Positions 35,068-44,898 of a stretch of 64,000 nt of DNA are shown here, piece after piece. The stretch spans positions 5,125,546 to 5,189,545 of the forward strand of contig NZ_CP036269.1 in NCBI RefSeq assembly GCF_007744675.1, given 5' to 3'. The DNA comes from Gimesia alba (GTDB taxonomy: Bacteria > Planctomycetota > Planctomycetia > Planctomycetales > Planctomycetaceae). How positions within the stretch are numbered: the stretch's first letter is position 1; each line of letters opens with the position of its first letter. The position numbers were made by a program, and so were the translations under genes. The notes beneath the pieces are model-generated. The model saw nothing but the letters and a program-made list of their open reading frames with translations, made no database searches and was not told the origin of the DNA.

Positions 35068-36129
35068 ATGATTCGTATTGGAATTATCGGAATTGGTTTT
35101 ATGGGAATGGCTCATTACGAGGGAGCCAAAAAACTCAAGGGAGCCAAAGTCACAGCCATTTCAACCCGCGATGCCAAAAAACTGTCCGGGGACTGGAGTA
35201 GCATTGAAGGCAATTTCGGTCCGCGCGGCGGGCAGGAGGATCTTTCAAAAGTTAAACAATACAGCGACTACCATGATTTACTGGCTGACCCCGATATCGA
35301 TCTGGTAGATATCTGCCTGCCAACCCAGATGCATGAGCAAGTCGCCCTCGATTCCATCAAGGCTGGCAAGCATACGCTGGTCGAAAAGCCGATTGCCATC
35401 GACCTCAAAGCCGCCAATAAAATGGTAAAGGCCGCAGAAAAGGCAGGAGTCCAGTTTATGGTCGCCCAGGTACTGCCTTTTTTCCCGGAATTTCAGTTCG
35501 CTGTTGAATGTGTGCAGAGTCAGAAGTATGGAAAACTGCTGGCCGCTCATTTCCGTCGTGTGATGGCCCCTCCCAAATGGTCTGAAAATATCGAAGACTT
35601 CCAGAAACTGGGGGGCTGGGGAATCGACCTTCATATTCATGACAATCATTTAATCAGCCTGATGTGCGGCGTGCCTCGAAAAGTGACGTCGCGCGGAATT
35701 GAGAATAAAGGCTACATAAACCATGTTCATACGGTCTATGACTTTGAAGACCCGAATCTGGCAGTCAGTTGCGTGAGTGGCGGGATCGCGACACGAGGGC
35801 TGGAATTTGCACATGGATACGAACTCTACTTTGAAGATGCAACGCTGCTGTTCGGCGCTGGAACGATGGGAGTTGGCAAGAATAAGGAATGGGTCGTCAG
35901 CCAACCTTTGACTTTGATTACCAAAAATGGTCAGTTGAAGCACCCCAAACTCAAAGGGGGCGATGCCTGGTGTGCCGCATTTACTCTGGAATTGCAGGCT
36001 GCAGTCAACGCCCTGGAATCAGGCGTCGAACCAGAGGCCCTCTCGGGCGCACTGGCAAGAGATGCCCTGAAAATTTGCTACGCGGAAGCAAAAAGTATTG
36101 AAACCGGGCGATCCATTCCGGTCAAATAA
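35068..36129 (+). CDS. Gfo/Idh/MocA-type NAD(P) oxidoreductase
   Basis: 353 residues. IRIGIIGIGFMGMAHYEGAKKLKG is the Rossmann GxGxxG segment, DLVDICLPTQMH and HTLVEKPIAIDLKAANKM contain the EKP motif of this sugar/inositol dehydrogenase family, and GGWGIDLHIHDNHLI carries the His-containing active-site helix. The start at 35068 follows AGGGGA and begins directly with the nucleotide fold; an upstream ATG at 34984 would add a tail without homology. No signal peptide, so cytoplasmic, unlike the exported family member at 37.3-38.7 kb. Substrate unknown, probably a sugar. Confidence 0.92.
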   Translation: MIRIGIIGIGFMGMAHYEGAKKLKGAKVTAISTRDAKKLSGDWSSIEGNFGPRGGQEDLSKVKQYSDYHDLLADPDIDLVDICLPTQMHEQVALDSIKAGKHTLVEKPIAIDLKAANKMVKAAEKAGVQFMVAQVLPFFPEFQFAVECVQSQKYGKLLAAHFRRVMAPPKWSENIEDFQKLGGWGIDLHIHDNHLISLMCGVPRKVTSRGIENKGYINHVHTVYDFEDPNLAVSCVSGGIATRGLEFAHGYELYFEDATLLFGAGTMGVGKNKEWVVSQPLTLITKNGQLKHPKLKGGDAWCAAFTLELQAAVNALESGVEPEALSGALARDALKICYAEAKSIETGRSIPVK

Positions 36130-36166
36130 GTGTCCTTTGACTTTGTAATGTGATCATTTCAACGAT

Positions 36167-36213
36167 CAGACCGCCGAATCTCGAATGGTTCTCGAAATAC
36201 GGCGGTCTGTTTA
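36167..36213 (+). terminator. Hairpin terminator after the oxidoreductase gene
   Basis: CAGACCGCCG (36167-36176) pairs with CGGCGGTCTG (36200-36209), and the inner part adds more pairs with mismatches. The T tract is short (TTTATT), so strength is moderate. Confidence 0.55.
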
Positions 36214-36381
36214 TTGGTATGCTGACAGAATTGGGGTAATCTGACGTCCTCCAAGAGCCCATTCGTCGAAACCGGAATAATTCCTCATTACAGGCGCAGC
36301 CAGTCCGAATGGCGCGAAAACGCGATTCAAAACCCGAATTTCGGGACAAATTATTCGATTCTTTCACTTCCTGACAACGTT

Positions 36382-37227
36382 ATGACCATGCTTGAAAATT
36401 TACCTCTCCAATCTGTGAAATATAAAGGGCTGACGATCGAGGGCTATTCTCGCGCCGCCGTTCAGAGCTACTGGAGAGTCCCCGAACTCAAACTGGGCTT
36501 CGATATGGGAGGCAGCCCCTGGGCGTTTATGGGAACTGCTGTCTATTTTATTTCACATGCGCATCTGGATCACATGGCGGCGCTACCCGCATATGTTGCC
36601 CGGCGGCGGATGATGAAAATGAGTCCTCCCACGATCTATATGCCCGAAGAGGTTGTCGACCCGGTGTGGAACATGCTGAAAAGCTGGCAGAAGCTAGACC
36701 GGGGGCGAATGGAATGTGATCTGGTCGGCATGAAAGATGGAGAAGAAGTCCAGCTTTCGCGCGAACACGCCGTGACGGCATTTCGCACTAAGCATACGGT
36801 CCCCTCTCTGGGATTTCAGGTCTGGGACTGCCGCAAAAAACTGAAAGCTGAATATCTGGGGAAGCCGGAAACGGAAATCCGCGATGCCCGGATGTCGGGG
36901 ATCGAAGTCAGTGAAGAGATCCGCGTGCCGCTGGTGTGTTATACCGGTGACACCGCACCCGCAGGCCTGGATCATTTTGAGCAGGCGTATGAATCGAAAG
37001 TTCTGATTACAGAAATGACATTTTACCGCCCCGAACACCGGCGGGAAAAGATTCATAAATTCGGACACATGCACCTGGACGATATTGTCGAACGTGCAGA
37101 CCGATTTCAGAACGAATTGCTCATTCTCGCACACTTCAGCACGCGGTATCACGATAATCAGGTCATGAACGCCGTCAAAAAGCGGTTGCCTGCTGAACTA
37201 CAGGAACGTCTGCAACTCTGGATGTAA
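36382..37227 (+). CDS. Metallo-beta-lactamase fold tRNase Z-like nuclease, short plant-type
   Basis: 281 residues. [12 protein letters not shown] is the HxHxDH zinc motif (about residues 57-62), KHTVPSLGF supplies a His, YTGDTAP an Asp, GHMHLDDI the conserved HxHxD-like loop near the end, and [10 protein letters not shown] the last zinc His. The block [23 protein letters not shown] and the late [15 protein letters not shown] resemble the short-form tRNase Z proteins of plants more than the bacterial ElaC type with its FTHLHGDH motif. tRNase Z trims tRNA 3' ends. The resemblance is from memory of the family, so the RNA substrate is inference. The gene stands alone. Confidence 0.85.
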   Translation: MTMLENLPLQSVKYKGLTIEGYSRAAVQSYWRVPELKLGFDMGGSPWAFMGTAVYFISHAHLDHMAALPAYVARRRMMKMSPPTIYMPEEVVDPVWNMLKSWQKLDRGRMECDLVGMKDGEEVQLSREHAVTAFRTKHTVPSLGFQVWDCRKKLKAEYLGKPETEIRDARMSGIEVSEEIRVPLVCYTGDTAPAGLDHFEQAYESKVLITEMTFYRPEHRREKIHKFGHMHLDDIVERADRFQNELLILAHFSTRYHDNQVMNAVKKRLPAELQERLQLWM

Positions 37228-37284
37228 GCCGGCCTGTTTTCGACTGGCGATTCACGGTGTAGATTAATTATCACTGACGAGCGT

Positions 37285-37318
37285 AAAAAAAGCCTGAAGG
37301 AAACTGCTTCCTTCAGGC
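37285..37318 (-). terminator. Intrinsic terminator of the Tat-exported oxidoreductase gene
   Basis: Read on the minus strand, an 11-bp stem (GCCTGAAGGAA at 37292-37302 with its complement at 37308-37318) is followed by seven T (plus-strand A at 37285-37291). It lies 30 bp after the stop of the minus-strand gene. Confidence 0.88.
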
Positions 37319-37347
37319 GGAGCGCTTTTGATTATTGAACGAACCGA

Positions 37348-38721
37348 CTATGCGTTGATTTCATAGCCTTTTCGCTGTTCGCGTGATTGCCACTGATTGG
37401 CATCATCGTCGCCGATAATCTGCTCTGTATTGGGGTCCCATTCGAGAGAGCGATTCAACCGGATGGCGATATTTGCCAGGTGACAAGTCGTAATCGCGCG
37501 ATGATGTGTCATTACATCGGAAATCGGTTGTTCCCGCGCATCAACACATTCATAGAAGTTGCGCATGTGATCGCCAGGCTTTCGCCCTTTGTAGAGCTTT
37601 GTGATCGTGTCACTGGAAAGCGGGTTGTTTTTCAGGTCTTCTACCGGTTTTCCGGTCAGATCGCCACGACTGACGAACATCCGACCTTTCGTTCCCGTAA
37701 AGAGAATCCCGTTACGTCCATCGCTTTTGATTTTCATTTTCACTTCGTTCGGGAACGTGCATTGCACTTCGAACTTGGAAGCGACGTTATAAGCGTCGTC
37801 CTTGGTAGGCATGCCGTCTTTCAGAGGCACTGGATGCTCTGCAGAAATCGGCACGACCTGAGTCGGCCCGGAGTGATCCATGCCAATTCCCCATTGGGCA
37901 ATATCGACATGGTGTGCGCCCCAATCGGTCATTTTGCCGCCGGAATACTCATACCACCAGCGGAACTCATAATGACCACGAGTTTTGGGCTTGCCATCAA
38001 CAGATTTCCAACGATACGCGGTTTTCGGTGCCTGCCCGAGCCATTTTTCCCAGTTCAATGTTTTGGGGACTTCCGCCACCGGAATGGGGCCACTGGGAGC
38101 AATTCCGCCGATCACACATTCGACTTCGGTGATATCACCCAGTCGACCTTCTTTGATAATTCCCAACGCATTCAGGAACCGCTGTCCCATTTCACTGCGC
38201 TGTTGTGTGCCCACCTGGAAGACACGGCCGGTTTCTTTCAACGTTTTAATGATTTTTTTGCCTTCATCAATCGTCAATGTCAGCGGTTTTTCACAGTAAA
38301 CGTCTTTGCCGGCTTTCATGGCTTCAATCGCGATTTTCGTATGCCAGTGATCGGTGGTGACGATCGTCACGATATCAATTTCCGGGTTTTCGAGAATCTT
38401 CTGATAGTCTTCAAAAACAGCGACTTCTTTATTGTTGCCTTTTTTGCCCTGGATGTCTTTCACTCGGTTCCGGGCTTTATCGGCATGTGCGGCATCGACA
38501 TCGCAGACGGCAATCACATCGCCGTACTTCATGGCGTTGGGACCAACGGCGTTCCAACGACTGCCGGTTCCAATACATCCCACAACCGGACGGTCATTGG
38601 CTGCTTTGAATTTGTAAGCGCTGGCAGGGTCAATATCGAACCAGAAAGGAACACTACTACCAGCGACGAGGGCAGCAGATGTTTTCAAAAAGTCGCGACG
38701 ATTCTGCTTTTGATTACTCAC
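37348..38721 (-). CDS. Tat-exported Gfo/Idh/MocA oxidoreductase
   Basis: From GTG 38721 the protein has 457 residues and begins [21 protein letters not shown], a twin-arginine signal (RRDFLK) with hydrophobic core. An AAGGAG at 38728-38733 stands 6 nt before this GTG, which decides the start over an upstream ATG at 38778. The mature part shows [10 protein letters not shown] (nucleotide site), [17 protein letters not shown] (EKP motif) and [24 protein letters not shown] (catalytic His region). This subtype is expanded in planctomycetes and probably acts on sugars after cofactor-loaded export. It has its own terminator at 37285-37318. Confidence 0.92.
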   Translation of the reverse strand: MSNQKQNRRDFLKTSAALVAGSSVPFWFDIDPASAYKFKAANDRPVVGCIGTGSRWNAVGPNAMKYGDVIAVCDVDAAHADKARNRVKDIQGKKGNNKEVAVFEDYQKILENPEIDIVTIVTTDHWHTKIAIEAMKAGKDVYCEKPLTLTIDEGKKIIKTLKETGRVFQVGTQQRSEMGQRFLNALGIIKEGRLGDITEVECVIGGIAPSGPIPVAEVPKTLNWEKWLGQAPKTAYRWKSVDGKPKTRGHYEFRWWYEYSGGKMTDWGAHHVDIAQWGIGMDHSGPTQVVPISAEHPVPLKDGMPTKDDAYNVASKFEVQCTFPNEVKMKIKSDGRNGILFTGTKGRMFVSRGDLTGKPVEDLKNNPLSSDTITKLYKGRKPGDHMRNFYECVDAREQPISDVMTHHRAITTCHLANIAIRLNRSLEWDPNTEQIIGDDDANQWQSREQRKGYEINA

Positions 38722-38897
38722 TGAAGACTCCTTATCAACAAAAAATGGTGCAGGACGACCCGGATCAACGAATCGCATAGTTGCAGGAAGATTAATCGTG
38801 ATCAGTCATTATAATGAACTGGGAAACAGCTTTGCAAAGATCAAGCGGTCTTTATATCTGGTTTGCCCTCTATTCTTTTTTGTACGTCTCTCAAACG

Positions 38898-38923
38898 TTT
38901 CCTGCTAAACTGAAAGCAGGAAA
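38898..38923. promoter_or_regulatory. Inverted repeat TTTCCTGC-N10-GCAGGAAA upstream of dinB
   Basis: A perfect 8-bp dyad with 10-bp spacing, ending 60 bp before the dinB ATG. Its place suits a repressor site for a damage-inducible gene, but the sequence does not match LexA boxes I know, and it could also be a hairpin in the leader. Confidence 0.35.
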
Positions 38924-38983
38924 ACAGCAAACAACCCATTTTTAAGTGAAGTTAATAAATAGGTCACACGAACGATTACTCTC

Positions 38984-40183
38984 ATGCGCACGATCCTGCA
39001 CGTAGACATGGACGCGTTCTATGCGTCGATTGAAGAACGGGAACACCCGGAACTGAAAGGGCAGCCCATCATTGTTGGCGGTCGTGCAGACCTTCGGGGT
39101 GTCGTTTCCGCAGCGAATTACAAAGCGCGCGAATTCGGCGTGCACAGCGCCATGCCAATGAAAACTGCGCGGCAACTTTGCCCGCAGGCACACTATTTTC
39201 CGGTTCGCATGCAGGACTATGCAGAGATATCCCGTTCGATTCAATGGATCTTTCGCAAATACACGCCGCTAGTGGAACCACTGTCTCTGGATGAAGCATT
39301 TCTGGATGTGACCGGGAGTCATCTCTTATTCGGCACCGGAGAGGAAATTGCGATCACAATCAAAGACGAGATCAAAGAGTCACTCAACCTGATCGCATCT
39401 GTTGGCGTGGCCCCGAATAAATTTCTGGCGAAAATTGCCAGCGATGCCGACAAGCCGGACGGCCTGGTGATTGTTGAATCTGATAAAATCCACGACTTCC
39501 TTGATCCCCTGCCCATTTCCCGTGTCTGGGGCATCGGCAAGGTGGCCACCCGACGTTTTTCCAAACTGGGTATCAATACCATATCTCAGCTGCGGGCGCT
39601 TGATCCGGGATTATTAACAGAACTGTTTGGCGAACAGGGGCAGCATCTATGGGAACTCTCACAGGGAATTGATGAGCGTCCGGTGGTTCCCGAACGGCAG
39701 GCCAAATCGATCTCGCGCGAGACGACTTTTTCTCTGGATGTAACGGATCTGGAAATTCTAAAAAGTGTTCTGATTGAACTGGTGGAAGACGTCGCCCGCC
39801 GACTCCGTAAAAATGAACTGCGGGGCAGAACCATTCAACTCAAAATTCGCTACGATGATTTTGCGACCTTTACCCGTGCACTGACGGTCCATCAACCGAC
39901 TAACATCACCAGAGAAATCGAAGAAGCCTCAATTCTATTGCTGGAACAGAGACTCCCCGAGCGACCATTATCCATTCGTTTGATCGGAGTCGGCGTGACT
40001 GGTTTTGATACGGGAGCCCGACAACAACGTTCGCTATTTGATGAAGAAGATCAGCAGAAACATTCGCGGCTGGATCAGGTCAAAGATCAGATCGCCAACC
40101 GTTTCGGAACAGAATCCATCAAACGCGCAAATCGGATTGAGGCGGCTGAACCAGACGAACCAACCGCATCGGAATCAGGTTGA
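38984..40183 (+). CDS. dinB: DNA polymerase IV (Y-family, translesion)
   Basis: 399 residues. ILHVDMDAFYASIEEREHPEL and LSLDEAFLDVT carry the catalytic acids; FGVHSAMPMKTARQLCP and VGVAPNKFLAKIASDADKPDG belong to the palm and fingers. The helix-hairpin-helix (VWGIGKVATRRFSKLGI) and little-finger domain follow. A C-terminal RSLFDEED could serve as a beta-clamp-binding motif (Q..LF type), with RQQRSLF in the right place. The gene is preceded by an 8-bp dyad and is convergent, 17 bp apart, with a sulfatase gene. Confidence 0.96.
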   Translation: MRTILHVDMDAFYASIEEREHPELKGQPIIVGGRADLRGVVSAANYKAREFGVHSAMPMKTARQLCPQAHYFPVRMQDYAEISRSIQWIFRKYTPLVEPLSLDEAFLDVTGSHLLFGTGEEIAITIKDEIKESLNLIASVGVAPNKFLAKIASDADKPDGLVIVESDKIHDFLDPLPISRVWGIGKVATRRFSKLGINTISQLRALDPGLLTELFGEQGQHLWELSQGIDERPVVPERQAKSISRETTFSLDVTDLEILKSVLIELVEDVARRLRKNELRGRTIQLKIRYDDFATFTRALTVHQPTNITREIEEASILLLEQRLPERPLSIRLIGVGVTGFDTGARQQRSLFDEEDQQKHSRLDQVKDQIANRFGTESIKRANRIEAAEPDEPTASESG

Positions 40184-40200
40184 AACCAACTATTTTCAGT

Positions 40201-41757
40201 TCAATCGTTAAGCGGGGGTGCCCAGCGAACTTTCTGAATTGTATCGAAACGAACGTGCGTGTCGTTGGTCGCTTTCTGGCCGGCACGACTGCTGCCTTGT
40301 TCGATCAAGCGTTTGAAATCAGCCGTCATCTGCGCTACTTTTTGTGGGCGCTGCTTCGCGAGATTATGCGCTTCGCTGATATCGGTATCTAAATTAAAAA
40401 GTTCTGGAATCGTCGGCTTCCCGCGTGACTGCTGAAGATTTTTCCCACTCATTTTGAACACAAGTTTCCAGGGGCCGTCGCGATAAGCAAATTCGCCGTG
40501 ATTCGAATGACTCACCAGTGATTGACGCGCGGCCTGATTCGGTTTCCCCTGTAATGCAGGCAGAAAACTGATGCTGTCCTCTGCTCCGTCTGGAGGTAAC
40601 TCAGCTCCTGCAATTTCGGCACTTGTCGCCAGTAAGTCAGTCAGGCAAACCATCTGCTGACTACTAGAACCTGCACCAATCTGTTTTGGCCAACGCACCA
40701 CAAGCGGCACGCGGTGCCCCCCTTCCCAAATGTCTCCTTTATGTCCACGATAAGGGCCACTGGGAAGATGGCCGGCTTTGATCAGATCGTTCCAGCCGGT
40801 GTAATGCGAGTGCCCGTTATCGGCAGTGAAAATGACAACCGTGTTGTCTGCGATCCCCGCTTTGTCGATGGCTTCAATAATTTGCCCTGCAGACCAGTCG
40901 GTCTCCATGACAAAGTCGGCAATGGGGGCGATACCACTTTTACCGCGAAAGGGTTTGGACGGGACCACTGGTTCATGAGGAGACGTCATGGAAAAATAAA
41001 GGAAGAACGGGGACTGTTGCTCTGACTGATCTTTAATGTAGCGTACAGCACGACTGGTGATCTCCGGCAGAATCTTCTGCATTCGCCAACCAGGTGCCGC
41101 TGGAGCTCCCACAAAGTTTTTCGGTAAGACAATGCCTTCACTGGCATCCAACTCAAAGCGTGCGGTGGGCTGAGTCTCTACATGGTTATTTTCAATGAAT
41201 GTGAATGGAGGCAGATTCGGCAGATCGACGCCGAAATAGTAATCGAAGCCCCGTTCGGTCGGTCCTCCGTTGATCGGTTTTGTGAAATCCCACTCCAGCT
41301 TCCATTGCCCGTTTTTTTTCTCCATCATCTGACTTGTTTGAGGGCCGGGCCAGTTCCAGCCCAGGTGCCACTTCCCGATGCAGGCCGTCTGATATCCCTG
41401 TTTCTTGAGTAATCCGGGGAGCGTCAAGCGCTCTTCCGCGATCAACGGTGGTTCGTAAGCAGCGACCACCCATTCCTGCAAGCGTGTACGCCAACTATAA
41501 CGCCCCGTCAATAATCCATAACGTGTCGGAGTACAAACAGCAGACCCACTATGCGCATCGGTAAAACTCATCCCCTCTCGCACCAGACGATCGAGGTAAG
41601 GCGTGGCAATTTTATTGTTTGGATAGTGAGCCTGAATATCGCCTACGCCAAAATCATCGGCCAGAATGACGACAATATTTGGACGTTCCTGTTGATCTGC
41701 GAAAAGAGTAACAGGACAGATGCTGAACAAGATTAATAAGAGCATTTTCAGAGGCAT
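40201..41757 (-). CDS. Secreted sulfatase (formylglycine type)
   Basis: 518 residues from ATG 41757, chosen because GGAG lies about 8 nt upstream and the product begins with a clean signal peptide (MPLKMLLLILFSICPVTLFA). The longer frame to 41979 would run into the 3' end of the ABC permease gene. ILADDFGVGD holds the Asp pair, C75-T-P-T-R the formylglycine site, CIGKWHLGWNWPG and VVIFTADNGHSHYTGW the rest of the active site. It belongs with arylsulfatase A-like proteins; substrate unknown. It may be read from the ABC genes upstream (142-bp gap) or on its own. Confidence 0.93.
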   Translation of the reverse strand: MPLKMLLLILFSICPVTLFADQQERPNIVVILADDFGVGDIQAHYPNNKIATPYLDRLVREGMSFTDAHSGSAVCTPTRYGLLTGRYSWRTRLQEWVVAAYEPPLIAEERLTLPGLLKKQGYQTACIGKWHLGWNWPGPQTSQMMEKKNGQWKLEWDFTKPINGGPTERGFDYYFGVDLPNLPPFTFIENNHVETQPTARFELDASEGIVLPKNFVGAPAAPGWRMQKILPEITSRAVRYIKDQSEQQSPFFLYFSMTSPHEPVVPSKPFRGKSGIAPIADFVMETDWSAGQIIEAIDKAGIADNTVVIFTADNGHSHYTGWNDLIKAGHLPSGPYRGHKGDIWEGGHRVPLVVRWPKQIGAGSSSQQMVCLTDLLATSAEIAGAELPPDGAEDSISFLPALQGKPNQAARQSLVSHSNHGEFAYRDGPWKLVFKMSGKNLQQSRGKPTIPELFNLDTDISEAHNLAKQRPQKVAQMTADFKRLIEQGSSRAGQKATNDTHVRFDTIQKVRWAPPLND

Positions 41758-41899
41758 GAATTTCTCCAGGCAGAAATTTCGTTGAAACAGGGCATTCAAT
41801 CCTAAAGGGAAGCGGCAGGGAATGAAACTGAATTTCAGACGATTTTTGAGACACAACCGGAATCTGTGGTGCTGTTGAACGTGGACCAGCGGAAGCTGT

Positions 41900-44122
41900 T
41901 CAAGCCGCGGAAGGATCGGTCGCCGGAGCTGGTTCTCCGCGATTGCTAATGTAAACCAGAACAAAGCCGGCAACCACAATCAACAGCGAGCCACCAAGCC
42001 AGGAGATCGGGAGATGCTTCTGATTTTCCAGATTGATCTCCCAGCGGGAAAGCGTATCCTGATAACTGGCGATAGTGATTAACAAACCGTTGTGAATCAT
42101 ATGGAGCAGGATGCCGGGAATCACACTGCGCGAGATCACATTCACGTATCCCAGACACAGCCCCATGAAGAAACTGGGGAAGAAGCGTTCGATGAACAGC
42201 GAATCGCGCACGATCACATGGAACAGCGCAAACAGAAAGGACGAGGCCAGAATGGCTCCGTTCGTTGAAAAGCGATTCAAGAGCGAACTTAACAGATACC
42301 CTCGAAAAAACAGCTCTTCGCATACAGCAGGTAATACCGCCAGCGAGACCAGTTTGACCCATAAGGGAATTGATGACAGCTCCAGTTTCATGGATTCAAA
42401 TAATTTGGAAAGTGTTTCGACTCGCGCATCGGAGAGCGCCATGATTTCGATTTCATATGCGAAGGGCCAGAGTGTCAAGCCGAGTAATATCGCGGCAAGA
42501 CAGGACAGCGCCTTAGGTCGATACCAGCGAAATCCGGATTTCAGTTTCACACCGCCCAGCCAGGCAAACAGCAGCGGGATCAAAAGAAACAGGCAGAATG
42601 TGAGTGTGCCCGAAACCAGCAGACGTTGCGAGAATGTGATTCCTCCCAGGCGGCTGACGAATGCAGCAGAGAGAATAAATGCTGGAAACATGACTGCCAG
42701 GCAGAGCATGGCATTATTCAAAGCAGGCACGAGATGTGTTTTTTTTGCCCGCTTGAAAAAGTCAGACCAGGAGGTTTCGCTTTGATATAAAATCGTATCG
42801 GTGCCAAATATTCGTGCCGCGAGACTTAGCGCCACCACTGCGTAAAACAGCGTGGAAAACACGGATACAAAAAACAGCAGAGGCTGGGCTTCGTGCAGCA
42901 GAAAATCTCGGCTAAGCAGCACAATGTTCGCTAAAGGAACGACCGCCCAGATCAATGTCATCTTTAAATTAGGCACCATTCCCAAAATGCCGGGCGCCAT
43001 TGAAATCAACATCAACGGAATCAAATATGCCTGGGCTTCTTTAAAGCTGCGGGCAAAGCTGGTGATACACAATAGCACCGCAGAAAAGAAAGCAGCAAAA
43101 ATCACCAGCAACAACAGGATTTCCAGAATAATTAACAGCGTCATCCCTTCGCCAAATAAGACGCTTTCCAGCCCGTTAGCATACGCGGTCGCCAGCATCG
43201 CCGTCATGTTCACGAGCGCAGTCAGAATCGCCACGACCAGCACAGCAAAAAACTTGGCAGACAGAATCCACATCCGCGGGAGTGGGGCTGCGATCAATGT
43301 TTCCAACGTCCCGCGTTCACGTTCACCGGCTGTCAGATCGATAGCGGGATAGACAGCACCGGTCATGGTCATCAGGATTAAAATCAAGGGGACGATCGTC
43401 ACTAGTGAATACGCCTGCTCAGTCTCAGACTTCACAGTCGCCACAGTCGTTTCAAAGGGGACGAGATTGCTTTCTCCCAGATTTTTCAGTAATTGATTCC
43501 GATAGTTCCAACGGACGGCCTGCAAACGGTCCTCAATATATTCAGCGGCACGTCGACTATGTGGCGATTGTGCACCGTAAATGATTTCGAATCGACCGCT
43601 GGTCTGTTTGTGTTTGGTTTTGCTATTCTCCACTTCGAGAGGAATATAGCGTACGCCGACATCGACGGACCCTTCACTGACCAGCTTGGAGAGATTCGAA
43701 TTTTTCCCGCTTTCCTCTGCGATCATGAATTTCATGACCGGCTTCACCTGTTGGAAGGCTGACAGCATCCCCTGCATTGGTTCCGATTCAGACTCTGATT
43801 CTGCCGATTTTGAATTTTCTTTCTCGGCCAGCATCGCATCACCCTGGTTGAACAGGGCGCGAAACAATTGTGCTTCCGAATCGTTGGGAAACACAACGCG
43901 ATATTCAACTTCACTGACTTGAGTCACTTGCTTCAATAAAAACTTCTGCAGCATGAGCCCAAGTAGCGGATAAACGAGCAAGGGCATTAAAATCAGTGTG
44001 ATGACCGTCCGACGATCGCGCAATATTTCTCGCAACTCTTTTTTCAGCAATCCTGAAAAACGAAACGAGGGAGTGGGAGTGTAGATGCGGTCATCAGAAT
44101 CCTGATCATAGGGAGACGCCAT
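41900..44122 (-). CDS. ABC-2 permease (NatB-like) fused to CPBP intramembrane protease
   Basis: 740 residues in two modules. Residues about 1-420 form a NatB-type ABC-2 permease: a helix near 40-60, a large exoplasmic domain, then six helices with YPAIDLTAGERERGTLETLIAAPLPR as the coupling helix. Residues about 470-720 form a CPBP protease (Rce1/CAAX-like) with CEELFFRGY (Glu602-Glu603, Arg607), FLFALFHV (His) and HMIHNGLLI (His, Asn), so its catalytic residues are complete. The start overlaps the stop of the ATPase gene by one base. The fusion suggests transport coupled to cleavage of a peptide or prenylated substrate, but that is inference. Confidence 0.9.
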   Translation of the reverse strand: MASPYDQDSDDRIYTPTPSFRFSGLLKKELREILRDRRTVITLILMPLLVYPLLGLMLQKFLLKQVTQVSEVEYRVVFPNDSEAQLFRALFNQGDAMLAEKENSKSAESESESEPMQGMLSAFQQVKPVMKFMIAEESGKNSNLSKLVSEGSVDVGVRYIPLEVENSKTKHKQTSGRFEIIYGAQSPHSRRAAEYIEDRLQAVRWNYRNQLLKNLGESNLVPFETTVATVKSETEQAYSLVTIVPLILILMTMTGAVYPAIDLTAGERERGTLETLIAAPLPRMWILSAKFFAVLVVAILTALVNMTAMLATAYANGLESVLFGEGMTLLIILEILLLLVIFAAFFSAVLLCITSFARSFKEAQAYLIPLMLISMAPGILGMVPNLKMTLIWAVVPLANIVLLSRDFLLHEAQPLLFFVSVFSTLFYAVVALSLAARIFGTDTILYQSETSWSDFFKRAKKTHLVPALNNAMLCLAVMFPAFILSAAFVSRLGGITFSQRLLVSGTLTFCLFLLIPLLFAWLGGVKLKSGFRWYRPKALSCLAAILLGLTLWPFAYEIEIMALSDARVETLSKLFESMKLELSSIPLWVKLVSLAVLPAVCEELFFRGYLLSSLLNRFSTNGAILASSFLFALFHVIVRDSLFIERFFPSFFMGLCLGYVNVISRSVIPGILLHMIHNGLLITIASYQDTLSRWEINLENQKHLPISWLGGSLLIVVAGFVLVYISNRGEPAPATDPSAA

Positions 44123-44898
44123 TAAATAAACTCCCGTTGCGCAGTGGGAATCGATTCAGCTGGCTCAACGGGCGCATCGAGCAGTTGCAGGAAGATTTGT
44201 GTTAATGTTTGACAGGACGTGCATTGTTGTAGTTCAGCCAGGGTTCCTTCATAGCTCTTTTTACCATTGTGCAGCAACCCGAAACGGTCACAGAGTTGCT
44301 CTGCTTCATCCAGCCGATGGGTGCAGACAATCACGGCTTTACCTTCATCGCGCAGCAGATCGATGTAATCAAAAATCACTTTACTGCCTACAACATCCAG
44401 GCCGCGCGTTGGTTCATCCATCAACATCACGGGAGGATCATGAATTAAAGACCGTGCCAGGTTCACACGTTGTTTTTGCCCCGTGCTCAGGGTGGCAGAA
44501 CGACGATCGAGAAAGGGATTGATATCGAACAACCGAGACAGTTTTTCAATCTGGTCTTCTGCCTGGACGCGGGGAACTCCATACACGTCGGCAAAGAAGG
44601 AAAGAATCTCGCGCGGCGTCAGCCATTGATAGAGGCCCGCACTGGTCGAGACCAGACCAACCCGCCGTTTGATTTCATCAGGATGACTTGAAACCAGAAA
44701 GCCTTCGACTTCCGCATCACCGCTGGTTGGTTTCAACAGCCCCAGGATCATGCGGAGCGTCGTTGTTTTGCCGGCACCATTGGGTCCCAGCAAACCATAG
44801 ACTTCCCCCTGCTCTACCTGGAACGAGATCTGGTCAACTGCGAGAACATCCTGATTTCTCGCTTCGAATATTCGCGTGAGATCTTTAACAAAAATCAT
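44122..44898 (-). CDS. ABC transporter ATP-binding protein (NatA-like)
   Basis: 258 residues from ATG 44898, just after AAGG; a longer frame to 45150 adds sequence of no recognisable type. [10 protein letters not shown] is Walker [16 protein letters not shown] the signature, [14 protein letters not shown] Walker B and [14 protein letters not shown] the H-loop, all intact. Together with the permease-CPBP fusion gene immediately downstream (one-base overlap) it makes a complete exporter. This contrasts with the damaged ABC protein at 30.3-32.4 kb. Confidence 0.95.
   Translation of the reverse strand: MIFVKDLTRIFEARNQDVLAVDQISFQVEQGEVYGLLGPNGAGKTTTLRMILGLLKPTSGDAEVEGFLVSSHPDEIKRRVGLVSTSAGLYQWLTPREILSFFADVYGVPRVQAEDQIEKLSRLFDINPFLDRRSATLSTGQKQRVNLARSLIHDPPVMLMDEPTRGLDVVGSKVIFDYIDLLRDEGKAVIVCTHRLDEAEQLCDRFGLLHNGKKSYEGTLAELQQCTSCQTLTQIFLQLLDAPVEPAESIPTAQREFI

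Noticed and set aside
37387-38724. A 445-codon plus-strand open frame
   Set aside because: It lies fully antisense to the Tat-exported oxidoreductase gene, whose motifs, ribosome site and terminator are clear. The antisense translation has no family features.
42111-43352. Plus-strand frames opposite the permease-CPBP gene
   Set aside because: Ser/Arg/Asn-rich shadows of transmembrane codons on the other strand.
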